A stretch of 64,000 bases of DNA from Haliotis asinina (Eukaryota; Mollusca; Gastropoda; Lepetellida; Haliotidae). Shown here piece by piece: positions 50,709-63,835 of the stretch. Position 1 is the first letter of the stretch. Every line of letters begins with the position of its first letter. The stretch lies in the NCBI RefSeq assembly GCF_037392515.1, contig NC_090281.1, positions 52,492,753 through 52,556,752 on the forward strand, given 5' to 3'. Position numbers and translations under genes: made by a program. The notes under the pieces are model-generated. The model made no database searches and was not told the DNA's origin. It saw only the letters and a list, made by a program, of their open reading frames with translations.

Positions 50709-51610
50709 ACTTTACACCAATCCACATAGTACATTTAATTACAAACACTAACGTTATATCATAATAGAGTTAATGGCGCATATAGAAATAAGTACAACCA
50801 AACATGAGAAATATTGCTGGACATTAGGACAGGTATAAAGACAACATACAATGTTCGTACAAACTTTAATTAATTCTCCGTGGAAAGTCACAGAAAGTGA
50901 AGACCGCGCACAATGAACCATTTCTCTTGATCCGTGAGCGTGAAGCATGTAATGAAGAAATAATCTTAGAACGAACGGATCCCCGACAATGCTCCACACC
51001 TTCCCTGCAGATTGATACCGTGAGTGTTGCGCGATGTCCATTCGTTCCGTGTCGTCCTCACTCAAGACCTGCATTGTGCTGAAATATAGAGATGGTATTC
51101 CTATGTTTGTTTTCTTGTAATCCCATTATGTCAGAGAAGTGTTTGAAAAGCCGACATTCTCAATAGCAACTAATTAGTACGTTATTGAAAGTCAAGTGTG
51201 CGTGACTGCAGTCAGCCATGATCACATGAGTGACGCTCCGCTTAGACTCTATAGTCAGTGCTTCAACTACAACGACGGAGATGTCGATCGGTTACATAGA
51301 CATCGACAACTTCGGCTTTTTATATCTGTTCAAAACGATCACATTGTACATATTTGCTGCTGATGGTATCTATAACAGTCATTTTTATGAATTGCTGACA
51401 TTATAGAGGTAGCCAAGAAAATGTACCAATATGTGCAATCGCTTTCAAAGTAGAGTTATCTGCCCCTGACATGATAAATTACTGCTGTATATTTTCTCTC
51501 AAGTATCTCATAAAAAGTAACATTTTAATTTGTGGTGATTTGTTTTCACATTCATATTATAGATCGATAGCAACCTTTTTTTCCATCTTGGCCATGTCGC
51601 AAGTACTAGA
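50709..51610. other. No gene seen
   Basis: Unique DNA. Overlapping frames on both strands near 50754-51082 are mutual shadows with no recognised features. Confidence 0.45.
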
Positions 51611-51844
51611 AACCCGTGAGGTAGAATTGGCCTGCAGCAACCCATGTCTGACATAAAATTCGTCTATGCCTGTCATAAGAGGCGACTAACGAGATCGGGT
51701 AGTCAGGCTTGCTGACTTGGATGTCATCGCTTCTCAATTGCGCAGATCGACGCTCATGTTCTTGATCATTGGACTGTCTGGTACAGACTCGATTATTTAT
51801 ACCTGGAATATGGGTGAGTGCGGCGTAAAACTAAACTCACTCAT
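51611..51844 (+). mobile_element. SINE family B copy
   Basis: AACCCGTGAGGTAGAATTGG, CATAAGAGGCGACTAACGAG, CAATTGCGCAGATCGACGCT and GGACTGTCTGGTACAGACTC to GCGGCGTAAAACTAAACTCA. It lacks a short piece before the tail. Confidence 0.9.
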
Positions 51845-53639
51845 TCTGAGTTTTGACCACAATCCAATTTAATATAATGCAAATATGCTTTGACATCAAC
51901 AAATCCGAGAAGTACAAACTTGCTTTTCTGGTACAACACCCGAAGGGCTTTGTAACATCATTTTTTTCCGAGTTCCCCCCCCCCCCCCCTTTATTAAACT
52001 ATCCCTTGTCCTTTATTAAAATATCTCTTGTAAATGAAATGTACATTCGACTGGTGTCGTACATTATGTAACGAAATAATGTGTTGACTTTGTGGTAACA
52101 TGTATAAACACAAACACTGTGTTGTTTATACAGTGTCTCAGTTTATTGTTTCACTTGCACTCGGGGGAACACAATACGTGAGAGTACGCACCTCAGACTC
52201 TGGCTCTCAAGTAGAGAAATCATGACAAGGCTATTAAGAGATTAAGAAAGTGACCCAATACACTTAACACTGACACTTTTTAGTTTGTATAGCATATTAA
52301 TTGTTTGTTTATTAACCGAATTAAAGAAAACAATAGAATCTCTAAAATACACTTGCTGAACAAATCATAAATCGTCTCAACACGGTGTTCATTTCAGTGA
52401 ACCCCACTCAAGGAGACATGAAGTGCCGTATGTGTGTACATGTACTTATATATACTTCATAAAAGTGGTCTTATAACATACACAACACTTTGTGCATGTG
52501 TGTGTAAATACACATATTCAAGCCATTACATTGAAGCTTTTTATATATTAAGTGGTTCTATAGTACGTATATACAACACTTTGTGTCCTTGGAAATACCA
52601 TATGTGCGGTGCGAATTATTTTCCCTCACTTTTACATGTACATGCAGTAATTAGCATATCAATGTTCGAACGATTCCGGTCTACTTTGTCATAAATGGTA
52701 CCAGACACTAATTATTCCCTTCAGCATTGAAAACGTGATAAACTCAATTTCTAGAACTAATTATGGGGACTAGACAAGACTAATCACCCAAGCTTCCGAG
52801 TAATAAATTACTTAGTACATGTCTACTTGCTCTGTACACTCGTTTAGATAAACATGTGATGTACCTGGTTATGACAGGTGAAAGAAAAGGTGTGGTTGGG
52901 GCGTGTTGTTGAGTGAATGTCGGGTATGACGCTTTGTTATATAAATACAATAGGTGGTTGGGGACTAGCCCCTCCCGAGAAACTATTGCTATTTGAAAAC
53001 ACGTATTTTCTCAGGGCAAGATATGGTAGGGAAAAAATGGCATTGTACCAATTCAAATCAGCATACTCATCAATAGATAAGTGATGTTAAACGCAATTTA
53101 GGAGCAGAAATAAGTGAATTGTTTTATTGTCCATACAAATAGACACTACATGTTACTTATGTTCATTATGTATATACGTTTAAAATTGTTATTTCGATGA
53201 ATATATTTGAACAGTACTATACTATTCTCGTACTATGATATAAAAAGTGCATTTTACACCATGATTAAATTAATGCTGGGACGTTTTTCAGGAACTAGAA
53301 AATAGGGCCAGCTGCAGCAAAACAATGTTAAACTGCAACATGTTTTATGCTTACTTTGGCTAAATTTCTCATCACAACTTGAAATCGCCCAAGTCAATTC
53401 TTATTCAAATAATATTTTCCGGATAGAAATAGTGTAAAGATACTTTTCACAATTTTTCACATGTTAATCAGCTTGTCTCGAATGAGTGAGAAAAGAATAG
53501 ATTGATTTTTACAACATTCCTAAATGATTTCGCGAATTAGTGCGCTTTGGCAATTTGCACGATTCTAGTTACGTAACACGGGAAATAGCAAGATAAAAGA
53601 TCGTAAAGTCGCAGCTGTGCACTCGCCTCGTTTAGAAAT
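51845..53639. other. No gene; short local duplication
   Basis: AT-rich upstream flank of cyclin A. It includes a C-run (about 51977-51989) and a roughly 115-bp imperfect duplication (about 52445-52590) with AACATACACAACACTTTGTG against ATATACAACACTTTGTGTCC. No exon is recognised. Confidence 0.5.
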
Positions 53640-53780
53640 TGTTTATCACGTGACTCGCCAAGCGTGGTTTTATTGGCCGGTTCAAGCTACAGCGGGGAAT
53701 TCAACGGGTAGACACACAACACGAATGACCTGACCTGACAAGACAAGAGAGTTTCAAAATTTTTCGCCTGTTTGAAGCTG
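53640..53780 (+). promoter_or_regulatory. Probable cyclin A proximal promoter
   Basis: Within 270 bases upstream of the start codon are an E-box CACGTG (53647-53652), an inverted CCAAT box ATTGG (53672-53676), and TTTGAA in both orientations (53753-53758 reversed, 53771-53776). CCAAT boxes with a TTTGAA-type CHR element are the known architecture of G2/M cell-cycle promoters, including cyclin A. Here the CCAAT-to-CHR distance is longer than usual, so the assignment is tentative. Confidence 0.4.
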
Positions 53781-53909
53781 CTATCTTACGTGGAGTCACT
53801 TTATTCAACTGCGCTACATCTCCTGGAGACTACCAACTCTTCTGAGGGTGGTATATTTATTCAAACGGGTCTCGTTTCATCATTTGGAGGCTCGTGAAAC
53901 AAATCAAAT

Positions 53910-56900
53910 ATGTCTCTTCTACAACAACCCAGGACTAATTTTGGAGATGAAAATGCAGAAGGCCCGAGGAAGACAAAGGGACTTTCAGTTAAAACTTCAA
54001 ACCAAGCTGCTCCAAAGCGAACAGCCCTCGGCACGATAACAAATCAAGTTAGAAAGCAACCGTCTCGTGCTGCCAAGGTAAGTTGTTTCACTTATGAACC
54101 GTCCGTGAAGCCATTGACCTCCACAGACAAAAGCCCACGTTTTCAAAGTGTGTGCACACTTCTCGCTATACTTGTGACTTACAAAATAATAATGTATGTG
54201 AATGGAATATTTTCGAATATTGTCGTGTAAACGATGTTTACCATGCACACATTCATTGACGACAAACACAACGCTACATAGCGTTAAAGTTCAAAATACC
54301 TCAGCCATGTTGGCACAGCTGTTCAAAAGATTTGCCCAGCCCACACTCTACAGTATATTTCAAGGGAACAAGTGGATAAGTGTTATGTGGGTCGTATTTT
54401 TCAGGGTAATTATTCCACGGGTCAAGATGAAAATGGCTTCGCTCGTCAGAAACCTTTCGCAGATGCTCCACAAGGATTTTCAATCTTTGTCGACGAAGAA
54501 CCAAATCTACAAGCTCTTAAACCAGTATCTGTATGTCACTCAACTGAATCAAACACATCTGGCATTAAGCTATCGGACGCAGTGACTTCATTACCTGATG
54601 TTTCATCAACGCTCTCGTCACTTCAAGACAATGCCATTCATGTTGACGAAATCGGTAAGTAGACCTAGACATCTAACGCCAAAGGGCTGAAACTGTCAGT
54701 TCGGTTTTGTCTATCCAACTATTTTTATAATTCTGCTGAAGTATCAATACCCCATAGTTCATTCTTGCCTGCAGTCTGTACATTTGAATTAAACCAGTCC
54801 ATTATCCAGTATTTGAATAGCATTTGCTGAGAAGCGTTCAGCTAATACCAATACTGTAATGAAAATACCACTGTCAAAGCTCACATGTTTAGTATGTGAT
54901 AATATTGATTACATTTATGACTGGAACACTTTTCAGATTCACCCATGGTATTGGACACAACACTTGATGAATCATCTGTATCCAAACCCTTGGACAGAGA
55001 AGCTGTGATACTCACTGTACCAGAATATGCAGAGGATATATACAACTACCTCAGGGAAGCTGAGGTGAGTATTTTAAACTGTCTGGTAATTGATAAAAGG
55101 ATGCCACACTAGAACATATTTATACCCAAGGTTATATGGTTGGGGGCAACATGCAAACACATCAAATCAAAGGTTTAATGGTAGGAATTTCTCTTGTCTC
55201 TTCCCCACCCCCTCCCCACCAACAGATATATACTAGAACCATCAACAAAATCTAACAACTGCTAGAGGACTCGTAAATGTAACGAAAAGTCTCCAAAGTG
55301 TTACCTCTGTTAACCTGCGGAAGAATGAGGGGAACAGAATGAACTCTTTACCTTTTTTAATCAGACCAGTGAAGCTACACTGCAGAGTTTATATTTGCGA
55401 TGTACCTTCATTTGGGTGAATACATGGCACTGATTTTAATGGGAAGATGAATAATGGCTATCTTTTACAATGGCTTGTTAACATTTTCTCAATATAGTAG
55501 TGTTAAAACCACTTAACTTGAATATTTCCATCCTACAGCTCAGAAACCGTCCCAAACCAGGCTACATGAAAAAGCAGCCTGACATCACCAACTCAATGCG
55601 CAGCATCCTTGTTGACTGGCTGGTAGAGGTGGCAGAAGAATATAAACTACACAGGGAGACACTCTTCCTTGCAGTCAACTACATTGACAGATTCCTCTCT
55701 CATATGTCAGTCAACAGAGGCAAACTGCAGCTTGTTGGTGCTGCTAGCATGTTCCTTGCTGGGTAAGTTTTGATTCTTGTAAAATAACACTGTTATCCAC
55801 CTGCCTACAACTGGGTAAACTTACCAACACACCAATCCCTCAAATATGAAAATGTTGATGTTTGCACAAAGTGTGTCTGTTTTTCTTAAAACCAAAACAT
55901 GTTGTGACTTAAGTGAGATGACGTCGTGATATTATCTTTCAGGAAATACGAGGAGATCTATCCACCAGATGTTGCTGAATTTGTCTACATTACTGATGAT
56001 ACGTACACGGCACAACAGGTAATTTGTCTGTTCTGTTACCGGAACGAGACCTTGTTGCACATTTTTCATGAGCCTACATTAACTGTTTTCCAGGAACAGT
56101 GTGATGGCCACTGTGACTGTGATTCCCTTGTGTATCGTGCGTATGAAAAATATCCTCGAATTCATCAGTGAAATCTTTCATAACTTTTATTAAGGAATCT
56201 GTGTTGCACAACTATCAAAGTGATACGCAAAGTGGAATGTATCCATGCCAGGTAGCATAACTGAGAAAGAACCAAAATTTCCCACAACCAGTGAGTGGGT
56301 CCTCTTGGTACTTCTCTTCCAAAAGAACAGATCTATCAAAATGAAATTCACTGGCCAGTGATAACTGCAAAATTATCCTTTAGTGCTCATGAGAAATGTT
56401 TTCTACCCTGTGACTAGACCACTGCGTAAGTTAGCACTCATCTATTCAGTTTGATTACAATGTGATCCTTGATCATTGTTCTAGAACTCAGCATTGTTGA
56501 AGCACGGCTAATCACATTTGTATTCACTGACCAGTATTCCTGCAATGTAACATGGATTTATGCACACCCCAAATAGCCACTGGTCAAAACCTTCATTTAA
56601 TCATGCTTACCAAACATCTTTTCCAGGTTCTACGGATGGAGCACCTTGTCCTGAAAGTCTTATCTTTTGATGTAGCTGTGCCGACAACAAATTGGTTCTG
56701 TGATCGATTTTTGAAAATCAGCAATGCAGATGCCAAAACTGAACACCTCACCATGGTAAGTTGCAAATTTCTGTCCTACACATGCCCAATATCCTTAAGT
56801 CCCCTCTCCCCAAAGGCAGTATCACTTCACTTCTCCATCACAAGTCTCTGGCAGTCAATTCAATGATGCAAGGGATGTCTATAGCTATTTTTGTACCCAA

Positions 56901-58678
56901 ACCGTACCTTGGCTACATGCCAGAAACATGCAACACATTGTCACATCTTACAGTCCCTTCAATACAATAAATGTACACATTTCTTAACATATATTTTAGC
57001 CTACACATCAAACATTGTGAAAATGTTTTAGTTTCAGTCATACATAGCCTAAAAACATGGAACACGATTCTGAATTACGAAGCAATCTTTATTGAGAGCA
57101 GAGCAGACCAACCTCTTTGATATCTTGTCAGTGTCATAAACCTTGCCATCCCAATTGATCATACAAAACAATGTGAAACATTATAATGACCAGACTAAGT
57201 AACTTGGTATCCTGTTTAAGAATCTGAATGTTTAAACATCACCGGGATTGGGATAGACCTTTGACGATGTGCCAGTCAAGATTAGCCATTTTCTGAATTT
57301 AGAATGGACCACTGCCTTTGAATCTCGTAAACTTCAAAATTTTAATGAACATTTTCTTATTTTCATGAGCAAAATGCCCCATTGCCCTTGTCATTCCCAA
57401 TCCCTGCATTCAAGTGAAGTCAAATGCTGTGCAAATAGGCCTGTCTGTAAAATTGCAAAGTCATTGCTGCATCAGTGTTTTTGAACCCTCTTAATGCTTT
57501 CTATTGCCTACCATCACTGACAATTACTTTGAAAACTGCAGACTAAGTTATCTAGGCAAATTCATAATTTCAATTTTTACAACAATCCTTTAATCTGGCA
57601 TTTATTCATAAAATAGTAATTGTTTATGTCGGAACAGTCTGCTTTCTCCACGTATGTATTTGCCAAATTGTATACTGATAGTGGAACTTATTCACCATAA
57701 CCTGAAGGGTAAGACAAAGTAGTTAATATCAGCTGGAGGTGCCCTTAGAGAATGTTTGCCTTTCTTTCAGTACTTGGCCGAACTGACGTTAGTTGAATGT
57801 GAGCCCTACCTTAAATACTGTCCCAGTCTACTAGCTGCAACAGCGTTGTGCTTAGCCAACTACACACTTGGCAAGGAGGCATGGGTATGTAAACTGAATT
57901 TGGAACTGATATGAGGACATTAACCTACACACCAGATTGAATTCTAATAATATAAATATATATCTCTGTTGTGCAGTGGGGCCAATCTCAACATACTTTA
58001 CATGCTGGTCATGGAAAAAACCCACTATCTTCATACTGACATGGCCACTTTCTCTGATTCGTTGCTAATTTGGATATTGCATGAGCAAGACTTAATGCTG
58101 TCATGTGACAAAACCTTAAGTGGCTCTGTATTCATCTCATTTCAGCCATCATCACTAGAAAGTCAAACAAGGTACAGCCTCACGCAGCTGGCAGAAACAC
58201 TGAAACACCTATACAGAACTTTCTGCAATGCATCAAGTCATCCACAGCAAGCCATCAGGGAAAAGTACAGGGCACCAAAGTAAGTTTAAGTGTCTATCCT
58301 CAAAACTCAGATTTGCTTGTTTTAACATAAATGCCATTGTAATATCTTTGTCAAGTATATCTTTGATAGGATATTATGTAACAATTGTTACCCTTGGAAT
58401 GTGTGCAAGTTCGCTTCTTAAAACATCAAGGTTTTACCCTAACTTTCCACTGTTAAAACGTGTTCTAATCACCAATAAACAGGCAATTTATGTAAATCAG
58501 AAAGTCTTAGTAGTTACCAAGCCTGCTAACAGCTTTGGCATTAGAATTTCACCTGGATTGATGCTAGACTTATCCTCTAATGCACCTGGAAACTGTCACT
58601 AACATTGGTTTCCCTTCTTCCAGGTACCACCAAGTTTCATTGCTCAGCCCACCAGAGACCCTCTCCCTTGTGCCATGA
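53910..58678 (+). CDS. CCNA: Cyclin A, complete nine-exon gene
   Basis: Exons: 53910-54077, 54405-54654, 54937-55064, 55539-55762, 55943-56018, 56627-56755, 57771-57884, 58146-58279 and 58624-58678. All introns are GT-AG, phases close, and the product is 425 residues, normal for cyclin A. An in-frame TGA five codons upstream supports the start. The N-terminus has a destruction box RTALGTITN (37-45) and an ABBA-type motif FSIFVD (81-86), both used for APC/C control. [14 protein letters not shown] precedes the first cyclin fold. [12 protein letters not shown] (202-213) carries the hydrophobic patch that docks RxL substrates. [21 protein letters not shown] is a cyclin A hallmark, and the end [13 protein letters not shown] fits cyclin A C-termini. 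It activates CDK1/CDK2 in S phase and mitotic entry. A single invertebrate cyclin A is expected; the A1/A2 split is vertebrate. Confidence 0.97.
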
Positions 58679-59228
58679 AAAGGCTGCCAGTATTAACCCC
58701 CACGAGCTTTCACAGGCCTTACAATACAAATATCATTGTACATTGTACACTATCATCTCCTCAGTATGTTCATAGACTCTCAAGAGCCAACCCAGTTGTT
58801 TATATCCTCTTATTTAACCTTTTAGTTCATCTGGAAATTCATTTTATCAACCATGTCATGCTTGTCCTGTGCAATAATGCATTTCATAATCTGGAATGAG
58901 AGAATGAGTGACTGAGTGAGCGCTTGATGAAATGTGTCCTGAATGCTTTTACAAATTTAAGTTTTATATGGCACTGTACATAAGGCATGCACATGTAACT
59001 TTTATTCATGAGAATTTGTTTGCATGAATGGAATCAGGTCAAACTACCCCAAATCAGGTCCTGGAAATTTTAACCCAAGATCTTAACCTAACTTTTATAG
59101 AAGATTTTTAATAACATGTTTTGTATGTGACATTGACTCTGAACAGTAGACATAATCACGACAAATTTCAAATTGACCTGGCTTGATGATATTCATTCAA
59201 ACCATGCTCTTCCCCTTGACTTTAACTG

Positions 59229-59234
59229 AATAAA
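59229..59234 (+). terminator. Possible poly(A) signal of cyclin A (proximal)
   Basis: AATAAA about 550 bases after the stop codon. A second AATAAA stands at 59510-59515, followed by a T-rich stretch. Confidence 0.4.
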
Positions 59235-59509
59235 ACATTCCTGAATTCTTTATATTTCGTTTTCATAACATACCTTCTTTTTCTGTCCATTTCCCTTTTC
59301 ATAGACCAGCTGAGGTTACCTTACTTTTCGTCTGTCATCTGTTTCCCAACTTGTCCTACCTTTGTTCTATCAAATCTAGTGCTATTCTGACATCACCCAG
59401 TTATGGTGCATCATGTACAGTTAAGTTTCAGGAGTTAAGGAGGACCATGTACATTTTACTGTATTATTTTTAGGGCATCTTATCTGTAAGATGTTATGTA
59501 TATCAACTG

Positions 59510-59515
59510 AATAAA
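59510..59515 (+). terminator. Possible poly(A) signal of cyclin A (distal)
   Basis: AATAAA in CTGAATAAAGTGTAC, with TTTGTTC about 25 bases downstream as a possible GU/U-rich element. Transcripts would be needed to choose between this and the proximal site. Confidence 0.45.
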
Positions 59516-61639
59516 GTGTACAAAGTATGATAAATAATTTGTTCATTCATAATTATTTCACCCACAGATTCAAACATGCATGTATCTTTTCTCTTTCTTG
59601 CTGCACATCTTCAATCTTTTCTGCACTTCAGATTACACTTGTTTCAGAAGTGAACAATAGATGCCAGGCAGTTCCTGTCTGAAGGAAATGTGCAATGTGT
59701 GTAATTACAATGTCAGGTCCTATTTTCAAATGATATTTTTGCTTAAAACTTATCAATGTGCAGTAGCACTGCTGAAGTTTTGCACACTGATATACAAGGC
59801 ATTTCAGCCATAACTGGCTTGCTCTGAAGTACAAGTCCAGCTTTATAGTCCATTTAATGTAGGCAGAAGTTGCCAGAAAGTTCTAGTACACAATAGAAGT
59901 ATTTGGATCCTGTTACACCAACTGTTATATCAGATATTACATGGTAAAATCGACTGACTTGATGACAAAGCACTTTTTCGACATGTTAGTGTGATTAAAC
60001 TGTCCACAAAAATAATTTAGTGCTGGCATAAAATATTTTAAATATATCTACTCCATAACAGACAAGTTTGCCTTCAGAGATGTCTTATACATTTCATGCC
60101 TGCCTCGTACCATTTCTTAAATATGAACTTATTGTCTACTTTTGAATTGTAATTGTACCATATATACTCAAAATAAATATCTAGAGCTATACACTCGATA
60201 CAAGAACATTTCTCAAATGTAATACTAAGTTTTTGATCATACATAATATTTACTATACACTGCATCCATTTAATAAATGTTGGGTACGACATTTGATTCT
60301 TAGAGTAAGGTGATCTATTTTGTAAATTCAAAAGACTTAACCCAATAAAGTTTCTGAGCATATATTGGTTGGAAGATACTCCAAATATCACAAACACAAT
60401 TAGCTATAAGTCCAAATTCATATTTTATTACAGCTATTAAACTACAGTTTACTCTTACTATTTGTATACACATACTCTGAAGTTCACTTTAAGTAGTAAA
60501 CTACTTTGTTGCTTTTTACGCAACGTTTCTATTCCCCTTGTGGAATTACCTGTTGCTACCATGAAATACAAATCCCAAACTCCAAACATACAAGAACTGA
60601 CGTGTGCTGTCCCTTGTGCGCGTGAAAAGCAAAGTTTTATGTCCATAAGGATTGTCTCTGGGTGCAAGAGTTCTCTCTGCTGCGTTTGGTCAACAGCTCT
60701 CGTGTCCATATATAAATGGGATCTGTTACACTGGGAAATGTACTACCATTGCAAATAAACCAGAAAATTACAAGAGAATTATCATTTCATTCTTCAAATT
60801 GGAAACACTTTCCCTGAAAGTTACTGATAGTAGCATTTGCTGGCGAAAAGATGATAGTTTTTGTATCAATAGGGATTATGACGTATTTCTTCCCAAAGGT
60901 GTTCGAATTCTACACCTCCATAACCTCATTAAGTTATTAAATCATTTACAGTTTGATAATCAACACTGACACATTGCTAACTGAGGACTGCTGTTATGCA
61001 AAAAGTAAAATAGTTATTAAAGTCTTATGCTTCAAAATAAGTGGAGCTGAAGGATGTGTTGGCTTTGCAACTGCTTACACTACTTCCATGCACCTCTTTA
61101 CACTGTGCCTTGGTGAACTCCATTCTTAACAACTTATGAGCAGTGCTATGCACTGACTGCACCATGGCATATATTGTGTCCTTCTATACCATCATTTCAA
61201 TGATTCTCCTTCACTGGTATCCCAGCTGGCTCAAAGATAGTCATTATCAGGAAAGATATCCTACAAATTTGGGATCACAAAACCTTCTGGATATCTCATG
61301 TAAATGTCCACCGCCAAAGTTAAAGGTCATTAGTTTTCACAAGACAGCTATATTTTGATGTCCAGGAACATCCAACTTGACAGAGCTATGAGTTTGTTAG
61401 TCCAAGACTAATGAATATTTCCAGAGATAAGGGTAATAAATACAAACTTGGTCCCCAAATACCCTAGCACACATATGACATGCATATTCATAGCATATGC
61501 TTCACTCCAACTAAAATGCCATGGGTAGCATGTTCAAGTGCCAAGAAGGGGCCAAGCACTTTGGGGTATCATTTCATGCCAGGATATGCACCATGTGTAT
61601 AGTGTAGATTACTGAGGAGTATAGTGGAGATTACTGATG
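59516..61639. other. No gene seen
   Basis: Intergenic DNA between the convergent genes. Paired frames on both strands at 60458-60758 are open but show no domain or splice support, and one must be a shadow of the other. Left uncalled. Confidence 0.45.
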
Positions 61640-62065
61640 ATGCCCAGAAGTGAGCCCGATCAGGTCGGTTGTTTAGATTTGGTGACAAAACTGTCTAGCA
61701 CTGATATTCATGTTTTTATGTATTATTCTCAGATTGCAAGTAAATTGTTATCAAATTTCATTTTTGTGTATTTTAATACATGGACTTCAGAGCACAAAAT
61801 ATTACATGCAGTGTCTTTGAGAAGATATATTAAACAAGAAGACATGGTCATCAATATCCCCAACCAGTGTTCTGTTCTAATGTGGTTCCTGCTTTCTAAC
61901 TCCACTATGACATACAGATACTGAAAACACATACCAAATTTCATTTTCTACTCTTTAACGTTTTATGAACAAATCTATCCCTAAAATCTCAGATGGGCAG
62001 ATACAGCTCAAACCTCTATCCTCTTCCACCTTTGTGGTGGGGGATAAAAGGTGGGAACTGCTTTA
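61640..62065. repeat. Decayed interspersed repeat (candidate)
   Basis: ACATACCAAATTTCATTTTC, then AGATGGGCAGATACAGCTCA and CCTTTGTGGTGGGGGATAAA, resemble the ends of a dispersed repeat type common in mollusc genomes (an accaaatttcat / gacggacagac / gtggtgggggataa pattern). This is recollection of a pattern, not a database match. Confidence 0.35.
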
Positions 62066-62090
62066 GTAATACTCAAGGATATATGTATTG

Positions 62091-62096
62091 TTTATT
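62091..62096 (-). terminator. Possible poly(A) signal of the EXOSC9 candidate
   Basis: TTTATT on the plus strand is AATAAA on the minus strand, about 195 bases past the stop at 62289-62291. Confidence 0.45.
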
Positions 62097-62288
62097 TTGA
62101 TACTTCACACGAACCACTGGCGTGAATAACATGTTGATATGACTAATGGTGTTACCCCTTGATACATTCGGTGCCACAAGACATCACGTGTCTGCTTCGT
62201 GTTAGTGAATTAACAAAATAACACAAGCTGTTTTTTGTGTATGAAATGAATTTATACAAATGATAATGTACATTGAACTAGTGGGACA

Positions 62289-63511
62289 TTATTTCTTTTT
62301 CTTCTTCTTGCCTTTCCTGTCTGCAGACTTTTCACTTGAGGCTTGTGCTGGCTTTGTGGGTCTGGCAAGACAAAGACAACTATCAGTATGGTCATGTGAC
62401 AGAAATAGCATGAGAAAGTCATCCTCAAATATCAAGGACATTACATTCACATTCTATAATTTTCAGCAGGTAATAAGACATCACTGCACCAAGGCATGAC
62501 ATTTTAAACTTACAAGAGCGCAGTTTAGTCCCAGTTTGAATGAACCATTTTATGCCAGAAGAAATCTGAACATGAGTAAAGATACCATTAAATTTGAAAA
62601 GGAACACATTTATGGACAGACAACTTCTTTACTGCAACTGACTGTTGTCTGCACCTACTGCAATATAGTAGTTGTTTATGCATGTAAGTGTTTCACATTT
62701 TCACACTGTTTCTAAATGCCACTTAAAGAAACCATCAAGTTTATAGGAAATCAATTGAAGCATGCCTCAAGTCAGCCACCTCGTTCAATATTCATGCCAC
62801 GGACCCCAAATTTACTATTGTGAATTGGACCTGAAACAAACTGACCCAGGTACTTTCATGATCTTCATACAAACATAGGATGGTGAGGAGTTGTTTTGAC
62901 GGAGGATCATCCAAAGGTGATGTTCAGGGGGAAAGTGACGACTGATCTCAAAAACTCTACCTCGTCTACCTGTTACCTAACTGTTTACTTCCAGACAAAC
63001 AAGGTGGTCAGACTTGCTGACTTGTTTGAAACATGTCGTCAGTTCCTAATTGCACAGGCCTAAGCTCATGCTGTTGATCACTGGACTGTAATTGCTTACA
63101 ATCTGATATGTATCACACATCATGCGGGTACTTGTTTATTGTGTTTATTGTCATGATATCTTAATATGGTTCACATGGTCTACGACTCATGAAGATCCAG
63201 GTTAGAATTGGTCTTCAGTAACCCATGCTTGTCGCAAGAAGCAAATAATTGGATTGGTTAGCCAGGCTCACTGATTTAGTTGACACATGTCATCACTGTA
63301 TCCCAATTTTGTAGATCAATGCTCATGCTGTTTATCACTGGATTATCTGGTCATGACTATTATTCACAGACCGCAGCCATATAGCTGGAATATTGGTGAC
63401 AGTGGCAAAAACATAACTCACTCACTCAAGATACCCACCTTTGAGTCAGTAGGTCATCGTGACTCAGTGTCATAGTTGTCTCCTCTTCACTGCCACTGTC
63501 AAGGTCAATGA
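62289..63511 (-). CDS. EXOSC9: 3' end of a convergent gene, candidate EXOSC9 (exosome subunit RRP45)
   Basis: Two minus-strand exons: 63511-63439 (acceptor TTTCATTTCAG, donor GTGGGT) and 62361-62289 (acceptor GTCTTTGTCTTGCCAG). The split codon AG+A joins in frame, giving IDLDSGSEEE...HDDLLTQR then PTKPAQASSEKSADRKGKKK and a stop. An acidic SEEE segment followed by a lysine-rich end is how known EXOSC9 proteins finish, and human EXOSC9 is tail-to-tail with CCNA2, as here. EXOSC9 is a catalytically inactive RNase PH-like ring subunit of the RNA exosome in nucleus and cytoplasm; its RNase PH domain would lie right of the window. Family identity rests on composition and synteny, not on a domain. 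I found no further exon between 63512 and the window end. Two SINE copies sit in the intron, one ending 9 bases from the donor. Confidence 0.55.
62362..62999. other. Intron of the EXOSC9 candidate, first part
   Basis: No further exon and no repeat recognised before the SINE pieces that start at 63000. Confidence 0.45.
63000..63095 (+). mobile_element. SINE family B fragment
   Basis: AAGGTGGTCAGACTTGCTGA, ACATGTCGTCAGTTCCTAAT and CTCATGCTGTTGATCACTGG correspond to the middle of family B. Both ends are missing. Confidence 0.75.
63190..63429 (+). mobile_element. SINE family B copy next to a splice donor
   Basis: TCATGAAGATCCAGGTTAGA, AGTAACCCATGCTTGTCGCA, ATATAGCTGGAATATTGGTG and AAAACATAACTCACTCACTC. 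It is antisense to the EXOSC9 candidate; its tail ends about 9 bases inside the intron from the donor at 63438. Confidence 0.85.
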
Positions 63512-63639
63512 CTGAAATGAAATAACCAAAGCATCACGAGCCCAACATCATAAATGATAATTTGAGAAAACATTATGTGCATTTCAACAATGTGACAGAA
63601 ATTAGAAAAGCAGTGACTAGCCATCACTTGCAGGTTTGC

Positions 63640-63835
63640 CTGTTTGTTGTTTAATGTCACATTCAGCTATATGTAATATGTAAGTAATCGAGTCTGAGCG
63701 AGACAATCCAATGATTAACATCATGAGCATGGAAGTTTTTCAGTTGGGACACGATGACATGTCAACAAAATCAATGTGTCTGACCACCAGATCCCATAAG
63801 TTGCCTCTTATGACAAGCATGGGTTACTGGTATTC
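63640..63835 (-). mobile_element. SINE family B copy
   Basis: TTGTTGTTTAATGTCACATT, TAAGTAATCGAGTCTGAGCG, AACATCATGAGCATGG and TGCCTCTTATGACAAGCATG, tail-first. It lies in what should be the next intron upstream in the EXOSC9 candidate. Diverged. Confidence 0.8.

Noticed and set aside
50615-50751. Cys-Val-rich frames
   Set aside because: Translation of the (TG)n microsatellite.
60458-60969. Open frames on both strands between cyclin A and the convergent gene
   Set aside because: They are mutual shadows, with no splice signals joining them to other exons and no recognisable motif.
62260-62499. Plus-strand frame rich in Phe
   Set aside because: It is the complement of the lysine-rich terminal exon on the minus strand.
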